From positions 1,095,501 through 1,159,500 of the forward strand of contig JAKTNV010000027.1 in the NCBI GenBank assembly GCA_022747635.1: 64,000 bases of DNA. Direction: 5' to 3'. Below, in pieces: positions 21,119 to 31,276 of the stretch; position 1 is the first letter of the stretch, and every line of letters starts with the position of its first letter. This stretch comes from Hetaerina americana. Lineage: Eukaryota; Arthropoda; Insecta; Odonata; Calopterygidae. The notes under the pieces are model-generated. The model worked only from the letters and a program-made list of their open reading frames with translations, was not told the DNA's origin and did not search any database. Position numbers and translations under genes: made by a program.

Positions 21119-21379
21119 ATGAAAAATGCAATGGAAGCAATGAAAAAATGTTTATATTTTTTGGAAAGTTATGCAGAATGGATTTCAGTAGATGGAAAAA
21201 AATGGATTTTCGAATATTTTTGGGAAAAAGACGACAGTAAGTTGGATCCAAGAATTAGAGAAAGACCCGAAGAGAGGAAAAATATAAGAGAAGAAGAGAT
21301 GATAGATAGGAAGATTTTTATGGAAAAAGTGTCGAAATTGGAAGGATTTTATGGTAGAAGGATAGAAAATAAAAGGTAA
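21119..21379 (+). other. 86-codon purine-rich open frame, doubtful
   Basis: The frame starts at ATG 21119 and is rich in Lys, Glu and Arg (REEEMIDRKIFMEKVSKLEG). No domain is recognised. The purine-rich composition makes chance openness likely. It could be a remnant of an element's coding region. Confidence 0.2.
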
Positions 21380-21412
21380 ATAGTGACCTGAAGGAAGAAA
21401 AGTAATTAAACC

Positions 21413-21958
21413 TGGTCTGTTCAAAAAGTTTCCGAACTTTATTTATTACCACAAAAATACTTCACTAACATATTGGCTCAGGGCTAACTCCAAAGTAGTC
21501 TCCGTCCCCAACGAATACCCTTATCCCAACGGTGTTTCCACTTTTTTAAACAGTCCTTGAACGCTTCTTCCGGAATGCTAATAATGTTCTCCGTCCAATT
21601 TTTCTCCAACTCTCAAATGGTGGCAACTCTTTTTCCTTTGAGTGGGGTTTCTAGTTTGGGAAACAGGAAAAAGTCACACGGGTGACTTCTCTAGGTCTAG
21701 TGTGTAGCGTGGGTGGGAAGCACAGCGTTCTTTATTTGTCTAAAAACTCAACGAGTCCTGAGAGACGAATGAGCCGGCGCGTTGCCGCGGTGAAAAAACT
21801 ACTCGCCGCTCCTCTAAAGTTCGGGCCGTTTCGCCTGATTCTGCCTCTTACGCGTTTCGTGACTCCCGGGTAGTACTCCATGTTGACTCTCAGACTTTTA
21901 GGTTGGTATTCGTGATGCACAACTCCCTTTGCATCGAAAAAAACGGTCAAGATCAACT
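21413..21958 (-). mobile_element. mariner transposon 4, truncated
   Basis: The left end reads CTGGTCTGTTCAAAAAGTTT. The minus strand carries C-terminal remnants near 21480-21680 and the block LTVFFDAKGVVHHEYQPKSL (21732-21956), which lies between the first and second catalytic Asp in mariner. It is cut at 21958 where a SINE begins. Confidence 0.72.
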
Positions 21959-21968
21959 CGATATTCGA

Positions 21969-22371
21969 TCGGTATGGTGCAGTGGCTAACGTACTGACTT
22001 GACACCCAGAGGGCGCGGGTTCGAATCCCGGGAGCGGTAGATTTTTTTTTCAGTGGTATCTCGATCCCTAATTGAGGTGTGGCTAACGTCTTGGGTTCCC
22101 ACCCTTAGGGTCCGGGTTCAAATCCCGGTGACGACAGATATTTTTCAGCGTTATCCCGATCTCTACTTGAGGTGCTTTGTGGGCAGTACTTTGAGTCAGG
22201 ACGTCGTCCGTCGGATGGGACGTTAAGCTGCGTACCCCTTGGCGCCTTTCGTAAAGAGTAGGCTAATGCCGACGCCGAGTTTCTCTCCACCCTTCATCCT
22301 TTCCTGTCCATCCCCTATGGTGGAAATGACCTCAGCTGTCGGTTGCCTCCCGTAGAAACTACTTCTACTAG
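21969..22371 (+). mobile_element. SINE-1 with two tRNA-derived heads
   Basis: The first head (21969-22040) has A-box-like TGGTGCAGTGG and B box GGGTTCGAATCC. After a T run and the linker CAGTGGTATCTCGATCCCTA, a second head (22078-22137) repeats GTGGCTAACG and B-box-like GGGTTCAAATCC, followed again by a similar linker. The body contains GTCCGTCGGATGGGACGTTA, GGCGCCTTTCGTAAAGAGTA and GGCTAATGCCGACGCC and ends in CTA-type triplets. Antisense copies at 40590 and 43319 share this body. Confidence 0.85.
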
Positions 22372-22564
22372 ATTCGACCTCTGCGATAAAATAAAATGGA
22401 TGGGTACCGTCAGGGATAGATTCGACTAGTCGACGATGCACAGCCAAGAAAAAATCGAACCCAAGCGCCCGATCATGTTAACTTTAAGGCTAAAGTTTAA
22501 CAATTATTCAGACACACGAATAATTGTATGATTTGTGTGTACACGACGCTGTCCGGGAATTATC

Positions 22565-23110
22565 CAGCCATGCAATATTTTGAGAAAACTAGCCCACCTA
22601 GAACAATGAGAAGGCCTTAGTGTCCCCTTCGAAGCACTTCCCTTGGGGCCTCACATACTTAAACCACCATCACATCCACTTTTCAAAATAATCGACAAAG
22701 TCCTTTTTGTCGGAATAGTCATCAGCTGCCTCGTCGAATTCTCCTTCATCTCTTCAGCCGACAGTTGGGAAGACTGGGCTTCTGTTTCAGGGTCATAGCC
22801 GTAGATCCATGACTCACATCCAGTAATGACCTTTTTTAGGAAACCTGGGTCATCGTTTGCGACATGGAGCAAGTCTTCCTGCAACTGCAGCACTAAATTC
22901 TTGACGTTGACGATATACAAATGTAACTGTAAAGGAGACTGTGACGAGGCAGCTGATGACTATTCCGATAGAAAGGGCTTTTGCCGATTGTTTTGTTGAA
23001 AACATGGAAGGGACGCTTGGGATAAGAGCGTAGGGTCCCAAGTGGAGTGCTTCGAAGGGGACTATTTGCATCTTCCCCATTCTAGATGGGCTATTTTTCT
23101 CAAAATATTG
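22565..23110 (-). mobile_element. mariner transposon 5 remnant in a foldback arrangement
   Basis: The minus frame 22651-22920 includes LLHVANDDPGFLKKVITGCE then SWIYGYDPETEAQSSQ, the first catalytic block of mariner with the Asp changed to Cys. It is flanked by inverted arms of about 170 bp (22575-22745 and 22930-23105) that share TGCAATATTTTGAGAAAA, CCCCTTCGAAGCACT and GGAATAGTCATCAGCTGCCT. Confidence 0.7.
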
Positions 23111-23395
23111 CAAGGATGAATCCTTTTCGAATAGACCTCATATGTTTGTTGGAGTACGTTCATTTAAAAGCTTGAATATGTTCAAATCAATCTATAAACA
23201 AATATTTCTATAACAGTACACAGTACTACCAAAAAGTGTCAATGGAATGAATAATGGTGGAGAAGGTTGCTAAAGAAAAGAAAACACGCGCAAACCGAGC
23301 AACTGCAAATGTACGCTTCAAGGGGAACCAGAATGGGAGAGGCTTTCAAAACTAGACTAGAGTTGAAGTAAGATCTGGTGCTTTCCCGGCGTATT
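23111..23395. other. unassigned spacer
   Basis: Nothing recognised. Confidence 0.4.
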
Positions 23396-23400
23396 TGCTT

Positions 23401-23511
23401 GGTGAAGTTTTCCAGAGGTATGCCACCGGGTCAGGGGTTCCATAAAAACGTTTGGCCATATAAACGAGGGCCAATTTTTATGTGGAACCCCTTACCCGAG
23501 AAAACTTCATC
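23401..23511. repeat. 110-nt imperfect hairpin
   Basis: Outer arms GATGAAGTTTTC-like (23402-23412, 23499-23510) and inner arms GGGTCAGGGGTTCCATAAAA and its complement around 23429-23498 fold on each other, with an 11-nt loop after GGCC. The left arm has about 14 extra bases. It may be a small MITE or a structured RNA. Confidence 0.6.
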
Positions 23512-23519
23512 TAGACGCT

Positions 23520-23975
23520 AGATAATGTGTATCTCAGAGCCATAATTAAAACCGATGTTCTCAGGCGAAGGGGCCAGCCACCACCGGCAAGGAGTTCAGG
23601 GTCAGAATCCGCCGCGGGGAGCACTCCAAGAGGAGCGGCATTATCCGTGTGTGTGCCAATTGGCGTGCGTTTGAGAGAGTTCTTCGAACACTTCCTTCGA
23701 ACACTTCTCTCGTGCATATTCTCAGTGGGAGGCGCTCGTCTTGGAGTGAATCATCGATTCGCACCCGCCGGAAGCCTCGATCGCCCGCTCCAATGGCGCC
23801 CGACGCCTCCCTCCAGGGGGAGGGAGCTGTCACCCCCCTCGGCCGCTGACCTCGGGGCCCCGATACCTGAGGAGAGCGACCCGCGCGCCGCCGTCGACTG
23901 CGGGCTTTTAGTGTGTAGCCCGAGATCACAGCCCGAACCAGAACAAATTAGCTCATTGGTCGCGAAATATTAATA
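23520..23975. other. CpG-rich island, no assigned gene
   Basis: About 450 bp of GC-rich sequence with overlapping open frames on plus (148 codons) and minus (122 codons). A short tandem TTCGAACACTTC occurs at 23684-23706. Openness is expected from the composition, and no domain is recognised. It could be an untranslated first exon or promoter, which cannot be shown here. Confidence 0.4.
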
Positions 23976-24054
23976 TTTTTAAATAGCTCAAAAATATTTG
24001 TGTTTCACTCGTGGCAAATTGGCCAATCTCTGAAAAGGCCTTCCTGTCAGTAAG

Positions 24055-24573
24055 AAGGGTTGAACTAATGCGAGGAGTACAAGCGAGACTTTTAGAAAGA
24101 TTCAGGACAAACGAGTTTAACAATGGCACTAAAGGAATTATTACTATGGTCCCCACACTATTCAGGTAGATCAGACCACAAAGATAAAATAAGGGAGATA
24201 GATTCCAGTACAGATAAATACAAATACTCATTCTTTCCCCGAACAATCAGAAATCATAATAATAAGAAACCGAAGTCACTTTAGAAATATAAAATACATT
24301 CGAATTACAAGTCAGGACAAGATTAAATGCTTGCGTAGAAATAAGGTATATCGTAGGTTAATGTGTATGTTGGTTGATAGCATAAACATTTATATTTGCA
24401 TGCGTGCAAGTTGTAGACGTTTTTGCATGAATATATACTATGACCTTGTGGGTGTAATTATGGAATGAATTTGTGGGTTTTGCATGCGGTCTTATTCTCT
24501 TTTACGGGTGGTGACCTGACACCCCCAGTCATAAGCCCTTGCGGCGGCTTGCGGGCTAATATGTAGATGTAAT
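24055..24573 (+). mobile_element. LINE-B 3' end with RT C-terminal remnant
   Basis: It encodes the RT tail (QARLLERFRTNEFNNGTKGI-like, SDHKDKIREI, KYSFFPRTIRNHNNKKPKSL), LINE-B UTR (GGGTTTTGCATGCGG, CTCTTTTACGGGTGGTGACC) and hairpin ending GGCGGCTTGCGGGC with ATGTAGATGTAA. Confidence 0.85.
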
Positions 24574-25277
24574 ACCTGTGCATTTTTACATTGGCCCCGC
24601 AATTTTTGGAAAAAAATCAGGAATTGCTAACAGGGTTTACATATGAGCGGAATTTTCAGCTTCAGGAATTAGAATTTTCATCGAAGTCGAAAAAAAATAG
24701 GATAATACTGTTGGCTAACTAGCCACGCATTAACGAATAAAAGGTATTGATATAATCCCACCAACATAAATTAACCAAATGTGACTTGTCCATGTTCCAT
24801 TTCCGGATTTTATAATGTCTGTCACGGAAAACGCGGCCGGTCAACAACTTCTATTTATTTCAATTTTTTAGCAATATTAGGGAAACTGTGAAGCGTCAAC
24901 CGCAAGGTAGAACCCGATGATTTTTGACAAAAATTCTTACGTTCCGTTGAGCCATAAATACCACTTTTCTGACCCCAATCTAACCACAGACCGAAAAAAA
25001 TGTGTACGACGATAACCCCCACTGCACATGCAGGCATTTTGATTGATGCTGCAATTCTATTCATATTTTTTTACAAATATTCCAATTTTGGGTGGTTTGG
25101 AAAAAAATAAACCTTTCCACACTGTTGGATTCGTAGGATGCCACAAAGCCAGCATTTACAGGTCCTGTATTATTCAGCCTGACGTTAAAACATGAGGAAG
25201 GTGTATCGTCGCACGGGTGTAAATAGAATCGCCCATAAGGGTAAGGAAGAATTCATGGCAGTCGCCAATTTTCAGAT
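24574..25277. other. unassigned AT-rich spacer
   Basis: Nothing recognised. Confidence 0.4.
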
Positions 25278-25560
25278 ATATATATATAAACACAGTAATC
25301 AACCCGAAGGTCGGTTTAGTAGGTGATGGTAAGATCACCCAGTACTAAGCCCTATACGGCGTGTGAAAATTCACACATCAGGGTAGGGGGGCCAGTTCCT
25401 TTCCCTGTGCCGGTTATGGTTCCCCAGGAAGATCTGGTACCCGAAAAATCACTTTAGCTTGGGTGAAGCTGCAGGTGCCCGGAGTGCCTCGCCCGGGAAT
25501 CGAACCCGGGACCCTCCGGTCAGTTGTCCAACGCTATACCCACTGGACTACCGCGACCCA
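25278..25560 (-). mobile_element. SINE-2 copy with tRNA-like head
   Basis: On minus the head begins GTCGCGGTAGTCCAGTGGGT (A box) and has B box GGGTTCGATTCCC. The body runs through CACTCCGGGCACCTGCAG, GGGTACCAGATCTTCCTGGG and CCGTATAGGGCTTAGTACTG to a TA-rich tail. It matches 61331-61603 along its full length. Confidence 0.85.
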
Positions 25561-25663
25561 CAGATATATATATATATATATAAATAAATAAATAAATATA
25601 TATATATATATATTTATATATATATGTATACATCTGCAAATATATTTATATATATATAATATT
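25561..25663. repeat. TA-rich microsatellite
   Basis: Interrupted (TA)n with (AAAT)n-like segments directly next to the SINE-2 head. Confidence 0.9.
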
Positions 25664-26760
25664 ATATCTAGTATAAATTGAAATCCCATGAAAGGTATCA
25701 CACTCAAAAATATAAATATTTGCGATACTAGTTCCACAGAACCAAATTTACGCATTAATTAATTTACCAATAATATTAAATGATATATCCTTAAGCTGTT
25801 AAGTGTTTGAAAGCTTGAAGAAATTTTATTTAATATAATCAGTCTAAAAAGGCTCCGTAAAGGCTCAACTTATCATTTGCAGAAATTAATGGCAAATTAG
25901 CGCTTCTCTAGTTTTATAGTACTCACTATTGGTAGTGACTTTCTTTTGGAAAGAAAATAATTTCGAAAGCTATTACCCGCTAAGTGAATATTAGCAACGA
26001 ACCGCAAGTCCGCAATATAATGTTGTTTCAGGTGTCAGTTATTCCAGATTACATTTGGTTAAAGCAGTTTGAAAATTCCCAACTCCCATTTTTTGAATAT
26101 AAGACGATTGATTTAACAAAATTCAGGGAAAACCTTCCATTCCTCGGCGTAGGGCGAACCTACCTTTAAGGTTACGTAAGTGCCATCCTCTTGAGAGCGA
26201 CTGCGCGGCCGTTGATCTCACCAAAGCGCTTCGTTTTCAGAAGATGCCCATTCCATGGGTACACCCAGCCCTTTAATAAGACGGAAACAGGCTCATGTAC
26301 TTTTTATACCATTCTCAATTTCTGATGTACTGGCATGGGACGAATTTAATCGAATATAATAATGAAGGATGCCAAACTCATTTTACACAAAATCGATAAT
26401 TTCAACTCAATACAAGGTCAGTACAAAAAAAAGATGAGACTGGTCTTTCTAGGTCCGAACCGCTTGACGGATCAGAATCCTTGAGGTGTCACATTCTAGC
26501 GGAATTAGTGAGAAGTGAAACACCGCCTTAATCTAGGATCTACCTTGACTTTTCTCCTCACAACTGCGATTCTTGTCTGAGCTTGCACACGCTTGCTGCA
26601 GAAATTCTTGTGTCGGCGAGAATGAAGGTGTTGTGTGTGTGCATTTGATTTTGTTTTAACCTCACTTGAAACTTATGCAATGGTGAAAGAGGCGCTTGGC
26701 AGTGAATGATGATTCGGGCACAATGAGAGTTGGAAGGAGCCATCTTCCCCACGACCCAAA
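25664..26760. other. unassigned AT-rich region
   Basis: No reliable frame or repeat family seen. Confidence 0.45.
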
Positions 26761-26764
26761 CAGG

Positions 26765-26874
26765 CACGGATGTCGCGATCGAACGTGAAGCTGATGTTGA
26801 TCGTTTTCTTCGATTGGGAAAGGATTATTCATGATGAATGTGTCCCCAAAAGACAAACTATGAATGGGCAGCAC

Positions 26875-26908
<34 letters not shown>

Positions 26909-27375
26909 GAGGTTATGAGAAGGTTTCGCTCTCACGCCATGTTGCAGAAGAGAACACAAATGTGGTAAAACAAGTATTTGTGCTTTCATCACGACGGAAC
27001 GACGTATACAGCATACGCACACCTGTACATCTATGTGATTGTTACTGAGTTTTGGGCCAAAAACAGCCCCCAAGTAATTCCCAAGCCACCCTACTCTCCG
27101 GATTTTTGTCCAAAGGACGTTTTCCTATTTCTTTACTTGAAATCCACCTTGAAAGGAAGCCGATTTGAAACTATTGAAGACATCCAACAAAATTGTACCG
27201 CAGACTTAGAGAATATCCCGAAAGAAGCGTTCCAGGCGGCATTTGAAAGCTGGAAAAAACGTCGGGAGCGCTGCTTTGGAAGCCAAGGGATGTATTTTGA
27301 AGGCGATAAGCTCGATTAATTGGTAACTAATAAAATCAAGTGTTTATTCATCAAGTCTCATATTTTTTGAAGAGA
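26765..27375 (+). mobile_element. mariner transposon 6 remnant, split by (TA)n
   Basis: It encodes MSRSNVKLMLIVFFDWERII and CVPKRQTMNGQHY, then a (TA)n tract at 26875-26900, then a degraded second-Asp block (HHDGTTYTAYAH), PPYSPDFCPKDVFLFLYLKS (third-Asp block) and the C-terminus FESWKKRRERCFGSQGMYFE ending at 27319. The N-terminal helix-turn-helix half is missing. The third catalytic Asp is in KDVFLF. Not functional. Confidence 0.82.
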
Positions 27376-27539
27376 TCATGTGTTTGATGAAAACATATGA
27401 CTGGTAGGAAAACACGCTAAGGAGTGTCATTGAAAAGAATTCGTCATTTCCACCAAATGATTTCCTATTTATATGACCCATGCAAATGTAACGGGTAAGC
27501 TACATTACGTACATAGGTATCATATTCGTCATGCTAGCG

Positions 27540-27700
27540 CTTCAGACCTGGAAAGACCTTGGCCACTGTCACTGCCGCTGGAGGATGTCCTTCCACCTTC
27601 TCGGCTCTCAGCCCCTGTTGTTCCCCCAGCTGCGTTAAGTCTCGCTCCGTGTCTTTCAGCCACCCCTTCCTTGCTCTGCCACGTTTTCTCCTTCCAACAG
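27540..27700 (-). mobile_element. LINE RT C-terminal fragment, RTE-like
   Basis: On minus it reads RRKRGRARKGWLKDTERDLT and QLGEQQGLRAEKVEG, resembling the C-terminal RGRPRKxWxDD block of RTE-type LINE proteins. It is short and isolated. Confidence 0.45.
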
Positions 27701-27839
27701 CATTAATATTTTTTACTGTCTCATTATCCCTGACTGCTCATGACACTCTATGCTACATGTCCCGGAAATATTTTGCGTCCATATTTCAATTCCATCCCTG
27801 TATCTTACCCTTTACCCCCGTTGCCTAGCTCCTTATTAA

Positions 27840-28036
27840 TTAGTGACGCGGCGGGAGAAAGGTATGACTCCGGTATTAAAAAGCTGCTTACAAGGATGCA
27901 AAAAGTGATTAATCGTCAAGGCGACTATTCAGAAAAATAGCCAAATGCTCAAATATTCCAACGATGCACGCAAAGTTGAGAATACATTTGATTTTTCATG
28001 AAAAAAATAGGAGACTTTACTTTTCGAACCGCCCTC
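27840..28036 (+). mobile_element. mariner C-terminal fragment with right end
   Basis: It encodes YDSGIKKLLTRMQKVINRQG then DYSEK and a stop, a typical mariner C-terminus, and ends near TTTCGAACCGCCCTCG before TA. Similar ending to the element at 40927-41668. Confidence 0.7.
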
Positions 28037-28111
28037 GTAGAATACACGTAAAGGGGCTCTCACATTAAAGAATGTTAAGGCTTACGACCTTCTCTCATGC
28101 CTTCTCCGTAT

Positions 28112-28136
28112 ATATATATATATGTATATATAAACA
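28112..28136. repeat. short (TA)n tract
   Basis: Interrupted TA dinucleotides. Confidence 0.8.
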
Positions 28137-28139
28137 AAT

Positions 28140-28540
28140 AAAATATTTATATGGAGCGTAGTTTTGTGTGGCTCAGAAACTTGGTCGTTGATGCAAGAGG
28201 ATAAGCATGGATTGGAGGATTTTGTGATGCGGATGTGAAGAAGAATTGAAAAACTAAATGGGCCGAAAGGATAACGAATAACGGTGTTCTAGGCGTGGCA
28301 GGAAAAGAATGTTCTTAAGAATAATTCGAAGTCGGCTTGACAAGTGAATTCATGGGATAATGAGAGGCAATGCGATGCTGAAAGCAGTGTTAATATGCAG
28401 AGGGGGGGGTGCGCTGTTGGGAAGGTGAGGCAGAGGGAGGAAAAGAATAGTGCTCTTGGAGGGAGATAAGGGATGTACAAAGGGTAAAGAACTAGTCTCT
28501 GTAAATGTATGATGAAGTCTAAGGATATTTTGTGCCATAT
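28140..28540 (+). mobile_element. LINE RT C-terminal fragment, RTE-like
   Basis: The plus strand encodes VLCGSETWSLMQEDKHGLED then FVMRM, a stop, and RRIEKLNG, a degraded form of the YGSETW...EDxxRLxxFEMxxxRR block of RTE-type LINEs. Further downstream RIIRSRLDK continues in a shifted frame. Confidence 0.6.
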
Positions 28541-28569
28541 TAATCAAGGGATAGGATTAGAGTAGTGTG

Positions 28570-28990
28570 CAACTCCAGGGTGCATCAGAAACCTTCCCTT
28601 AGCCGCTAGATTACTTCCGATGCTCTCTTCTCCACCTTTCGCCCTCCTTCCCTTGCGTCTCACCTTCAAGCAACCTTCGCCGGCCGGCCACCCATTTGCC
28701 GCCGCGCTTCTCCACTCTCCCTCACCTCCCCTCTCTTTCATCCCCCCCTTCCGCCCCCCTCCCCCTTGGGTCTCGTCTTCCAGCCTCACCGGACGCGCGA
28801 TTCAACACGCTCCACATGCAGCGAGGGGGTGGAGGGAGGTTTAGCCCCCGTGACGGGGTCCTCCCTCGAGGGGGGATGTCGCCACCAACTACCAGCCGGG
28901 TGCGGGGCGAGAAACCGAGCACAATAGTTTCAGACGGGTGCATCTCGATGGCGCACTCACTCGCTTACTTCGGTGCTGCGTTCGGTTAAG
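28570..28990. other. GC-rich block, unassigned
   Basis: C- and T-rich on one strand with several overlapping frames of 60-97 codons. No domain seen. Confidence 0.4.
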
Positions 28991-29244
28991 AGTTTTACTC
29001 ATCTTTTAAAATCCTCGGTTTATTCCTGGTTGCGTCTCTTATAGTGGTGCTTACGTCACTGTGGATAGATCGTGCGGGTGTACTACTACGTCTTGCCACT
29101 CCCTCTGCTGGTGGTGGCGTGCTCCAGATGTGACCACGTATCCTACATCATTTTTCGGGAGTCTCCATAGGAAGTAAAAAGGGTGTTGAAGAGCCTTTAT
29201 TGAACGCGTGGCGGGGAAATTTAATGAGAAAGTTAGAGAGAGGT

Positions 29245-29908
29245 GTTATTTTGCTCTAATTTGACCTAATTTGGATTATGCCGCAAGTATTTGGGATCCT
29301 TGGGAGAATATTTGGCAAAAAGAATTAGATGAAGTCCAGAGAAAATCCGCCAGATTCGCTTAAAATTGTTATGATAAGAACACAACTGTGAGAGGTCTCT
29401 TAGGGGATTTAGGCTGGGAGCCACTTGAGATGCGAAGAAAACAAGCGAGACTTAGACTTTTAGAAAGGTTCAGAGCAAACGAGTTTAACAATGGCACTAA
29501 AGGAATTATTACTATGGTCCCCACACTATTCAGGTAGATCAGACCACAAAGATAAACTAAGGGAGATAGATTCCAGTACAGATAGGTACAAATACTCATT
29601 CTTTCCCCGAACAATCCGAAATCATAATGGTAAGAAACCGAAGTCACTTTGGAAATATTAAAAACCTTTAATTCACAAGTCGGAACAAAATTAAGCCTTC
29701 AGGTATATTTATGGGTGCATTGGTATATTAGTTGGTAGTTTGAGTGTTTGCATGTGTGTGGGGTGTAAGGGTTTTTGCATGAATGTATACAATGTTTTGT
29801 CTGTGGATAGTGTAAATTTGTGGCTTTTGCATGCGGTATTTTTTCTGAACTACGGGTGGTGCCCTAACATCCCCCGCCACACGCCCTTGCGGCGACAGAT
29901 GTAGATGA
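29245..29908 (+). mobile_element. LINE-B 3' end with RT thumb and C-terminus
   Basis: Remnants of the block SIWDPWE.IWQK, then GLLRDLGWEPLE-like, SDHKDKLREIDSSTDRYKYS and FFPRTIRNHNGKKPKSL, the LINE-B UTR and a hairpin truncated after GGCG. Stops and shifts break the frame. Confidence 0.85.
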
Positions 29909-29909
29909 C

Positions 29910-30234
29910 GAAAAAAATCTAATTATCAGTTTAGGATAATTCAAACGACGATCAAGCTAACAATCAGTTCATATGGTTTGAATATTACGAATTATTAATA
30001 ATTACGAGACATTTTGGAGATATTTTTTGGGAACGGAGACTGAGAACTGATACGTTCCTACGTAATTCATCTCTAAGCCCAACCCAAGAAGGTATTGAAA
30101 ACTGACATTAAAATATACCAGTCTTCTTCTTTATGAAAATTATTAAACTTCCCAAATCTTTTCTTCAGCATTCCTTCCAACATGTTTAATCTTTTCCTAC
30201 TGATACGTTGCCTACACATCCCTCAGTATAGGGT
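29910..30234. other. unassigned spacer
   Basis: Nothing recognised. Confidence 0.4.
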
Positions 30235-30490
30235 TCGACAGTAGATACCCTGGGATTCACCGAAAAGGTATGTGGCAGGGGGTGCATGCGCCACAATGGG
30301 AAGGGTGAGTAATAAGGGAGGATATAGGAGAGGAAGGGAAAGGGAAAAATATTCGTTTCACGACTTTTCAAAAATCTAGCTGCTCTACTTTGATGTCTAT
30401 CTAGTTCCAAAATTAAGCCTACATGGACTACAGCCTCGTATTTCATGAGGATCCCACACATTTGTAGCATACTCAAAATTTCCCGACTCA
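30235..30490 (-). mobile_element. LINE-C 3' UTR joined to RT C-terminal remnant
   Basis: The low end has TATGTGGCAGGGGGTGCATG and GTGAGTAATAAGGGAGGATA (LINE-C UTR). From 30360 to 30490 the minus strand encodes GLILELDRHQSRAARFLKS, the same RT C-terminal block as LINE-A and LINE-D. This copy shows that the LINE-C repeat is the 3' UTR of a LINE with that type of RT. Confidence 0.68.
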
Positions 30491-31276
30491 TACTAAGTTT
30501 TCACCACATGCACCTATCTCAAACTCATTATTTCTATGGAACAAAGATAATAAACGCGTCATTAAGATGTGAAGATTTTTAAATTATTTTATTGTCTAGT
30601 TAATATTCATTTCACTGAGTTTATTTGTATTTACGAGCTTCAATTAATATTTGCCCAGTCATAATACTCTATCAAGAGCTCACATTCAAACACAATACTG
30701 AGTGCTTACCTTAAAAATAAATGTTAAAAGGATTCAAATTCATTTTAAATTTGCAAAATGTTGGCGATTGGCGGAGGACCTGCACTTCTGGAATAAATTT
30801 CAGGTGGGGAACACATGATGTTGATGAAAAAAACACGAATAAATGTTTAAGTATTAGATGAGGGAGGGAAGAAAAATGTTGTATTGAAAGGCAAGAGGTA
30901 TATGTCCTGTTATACACATAAATATCTCTCAGTTAAGAGAGAAGGAATGTTGTCAATCGTGTAGTCAGAAGGAGTGATTGGAACAGGTTTAATGTCCTAT
31001 GTATCCGACGGACGCAAGTTGGAGTAATTAGCCGTGATCCTTATCAATAGTGTGATTTTCTTCCCATACCTTTGAACCACATCTTTTCCTTGTCTTATAA
31101 TTATTGTTGGGAGTTAAGCGATATCTTCTGCAGCGCTGTGTAACGAAATGCAGAACTGCCACCTGCTTGTTTGCATATTCATGCATAAAATTGGAATAAT
31201 ATTATTTACTTATTTATATATTTAATTTCCGAATTGTCTTTCTCCATTGCAATCGTCTTACGCAATTGTAATTATT
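30491..31276. other. unassigned AT-rich spacer
   Basis: Nothing recognised. Confidence 0.4.

Noticed and set aside
21119..21379. Small Lys/Glu-rich protein gene
   Set aside because: Purine-rich frame without domain, splice or promoter support; kept only as a doubtful frame.
23527..23973. 148-codon frame on plus (and 122 on minus) in a CpG-rich block
   Set aside because: GC-rich DNA lacks stops on both strands; the sequences are Arg/Pro/Ser-rich without a domain.
25484..25560. Genuine tRNA gene on minus
   Set aside because: The tRNA-like block is followed by a body repeated at 61331, so it is a SINE head.
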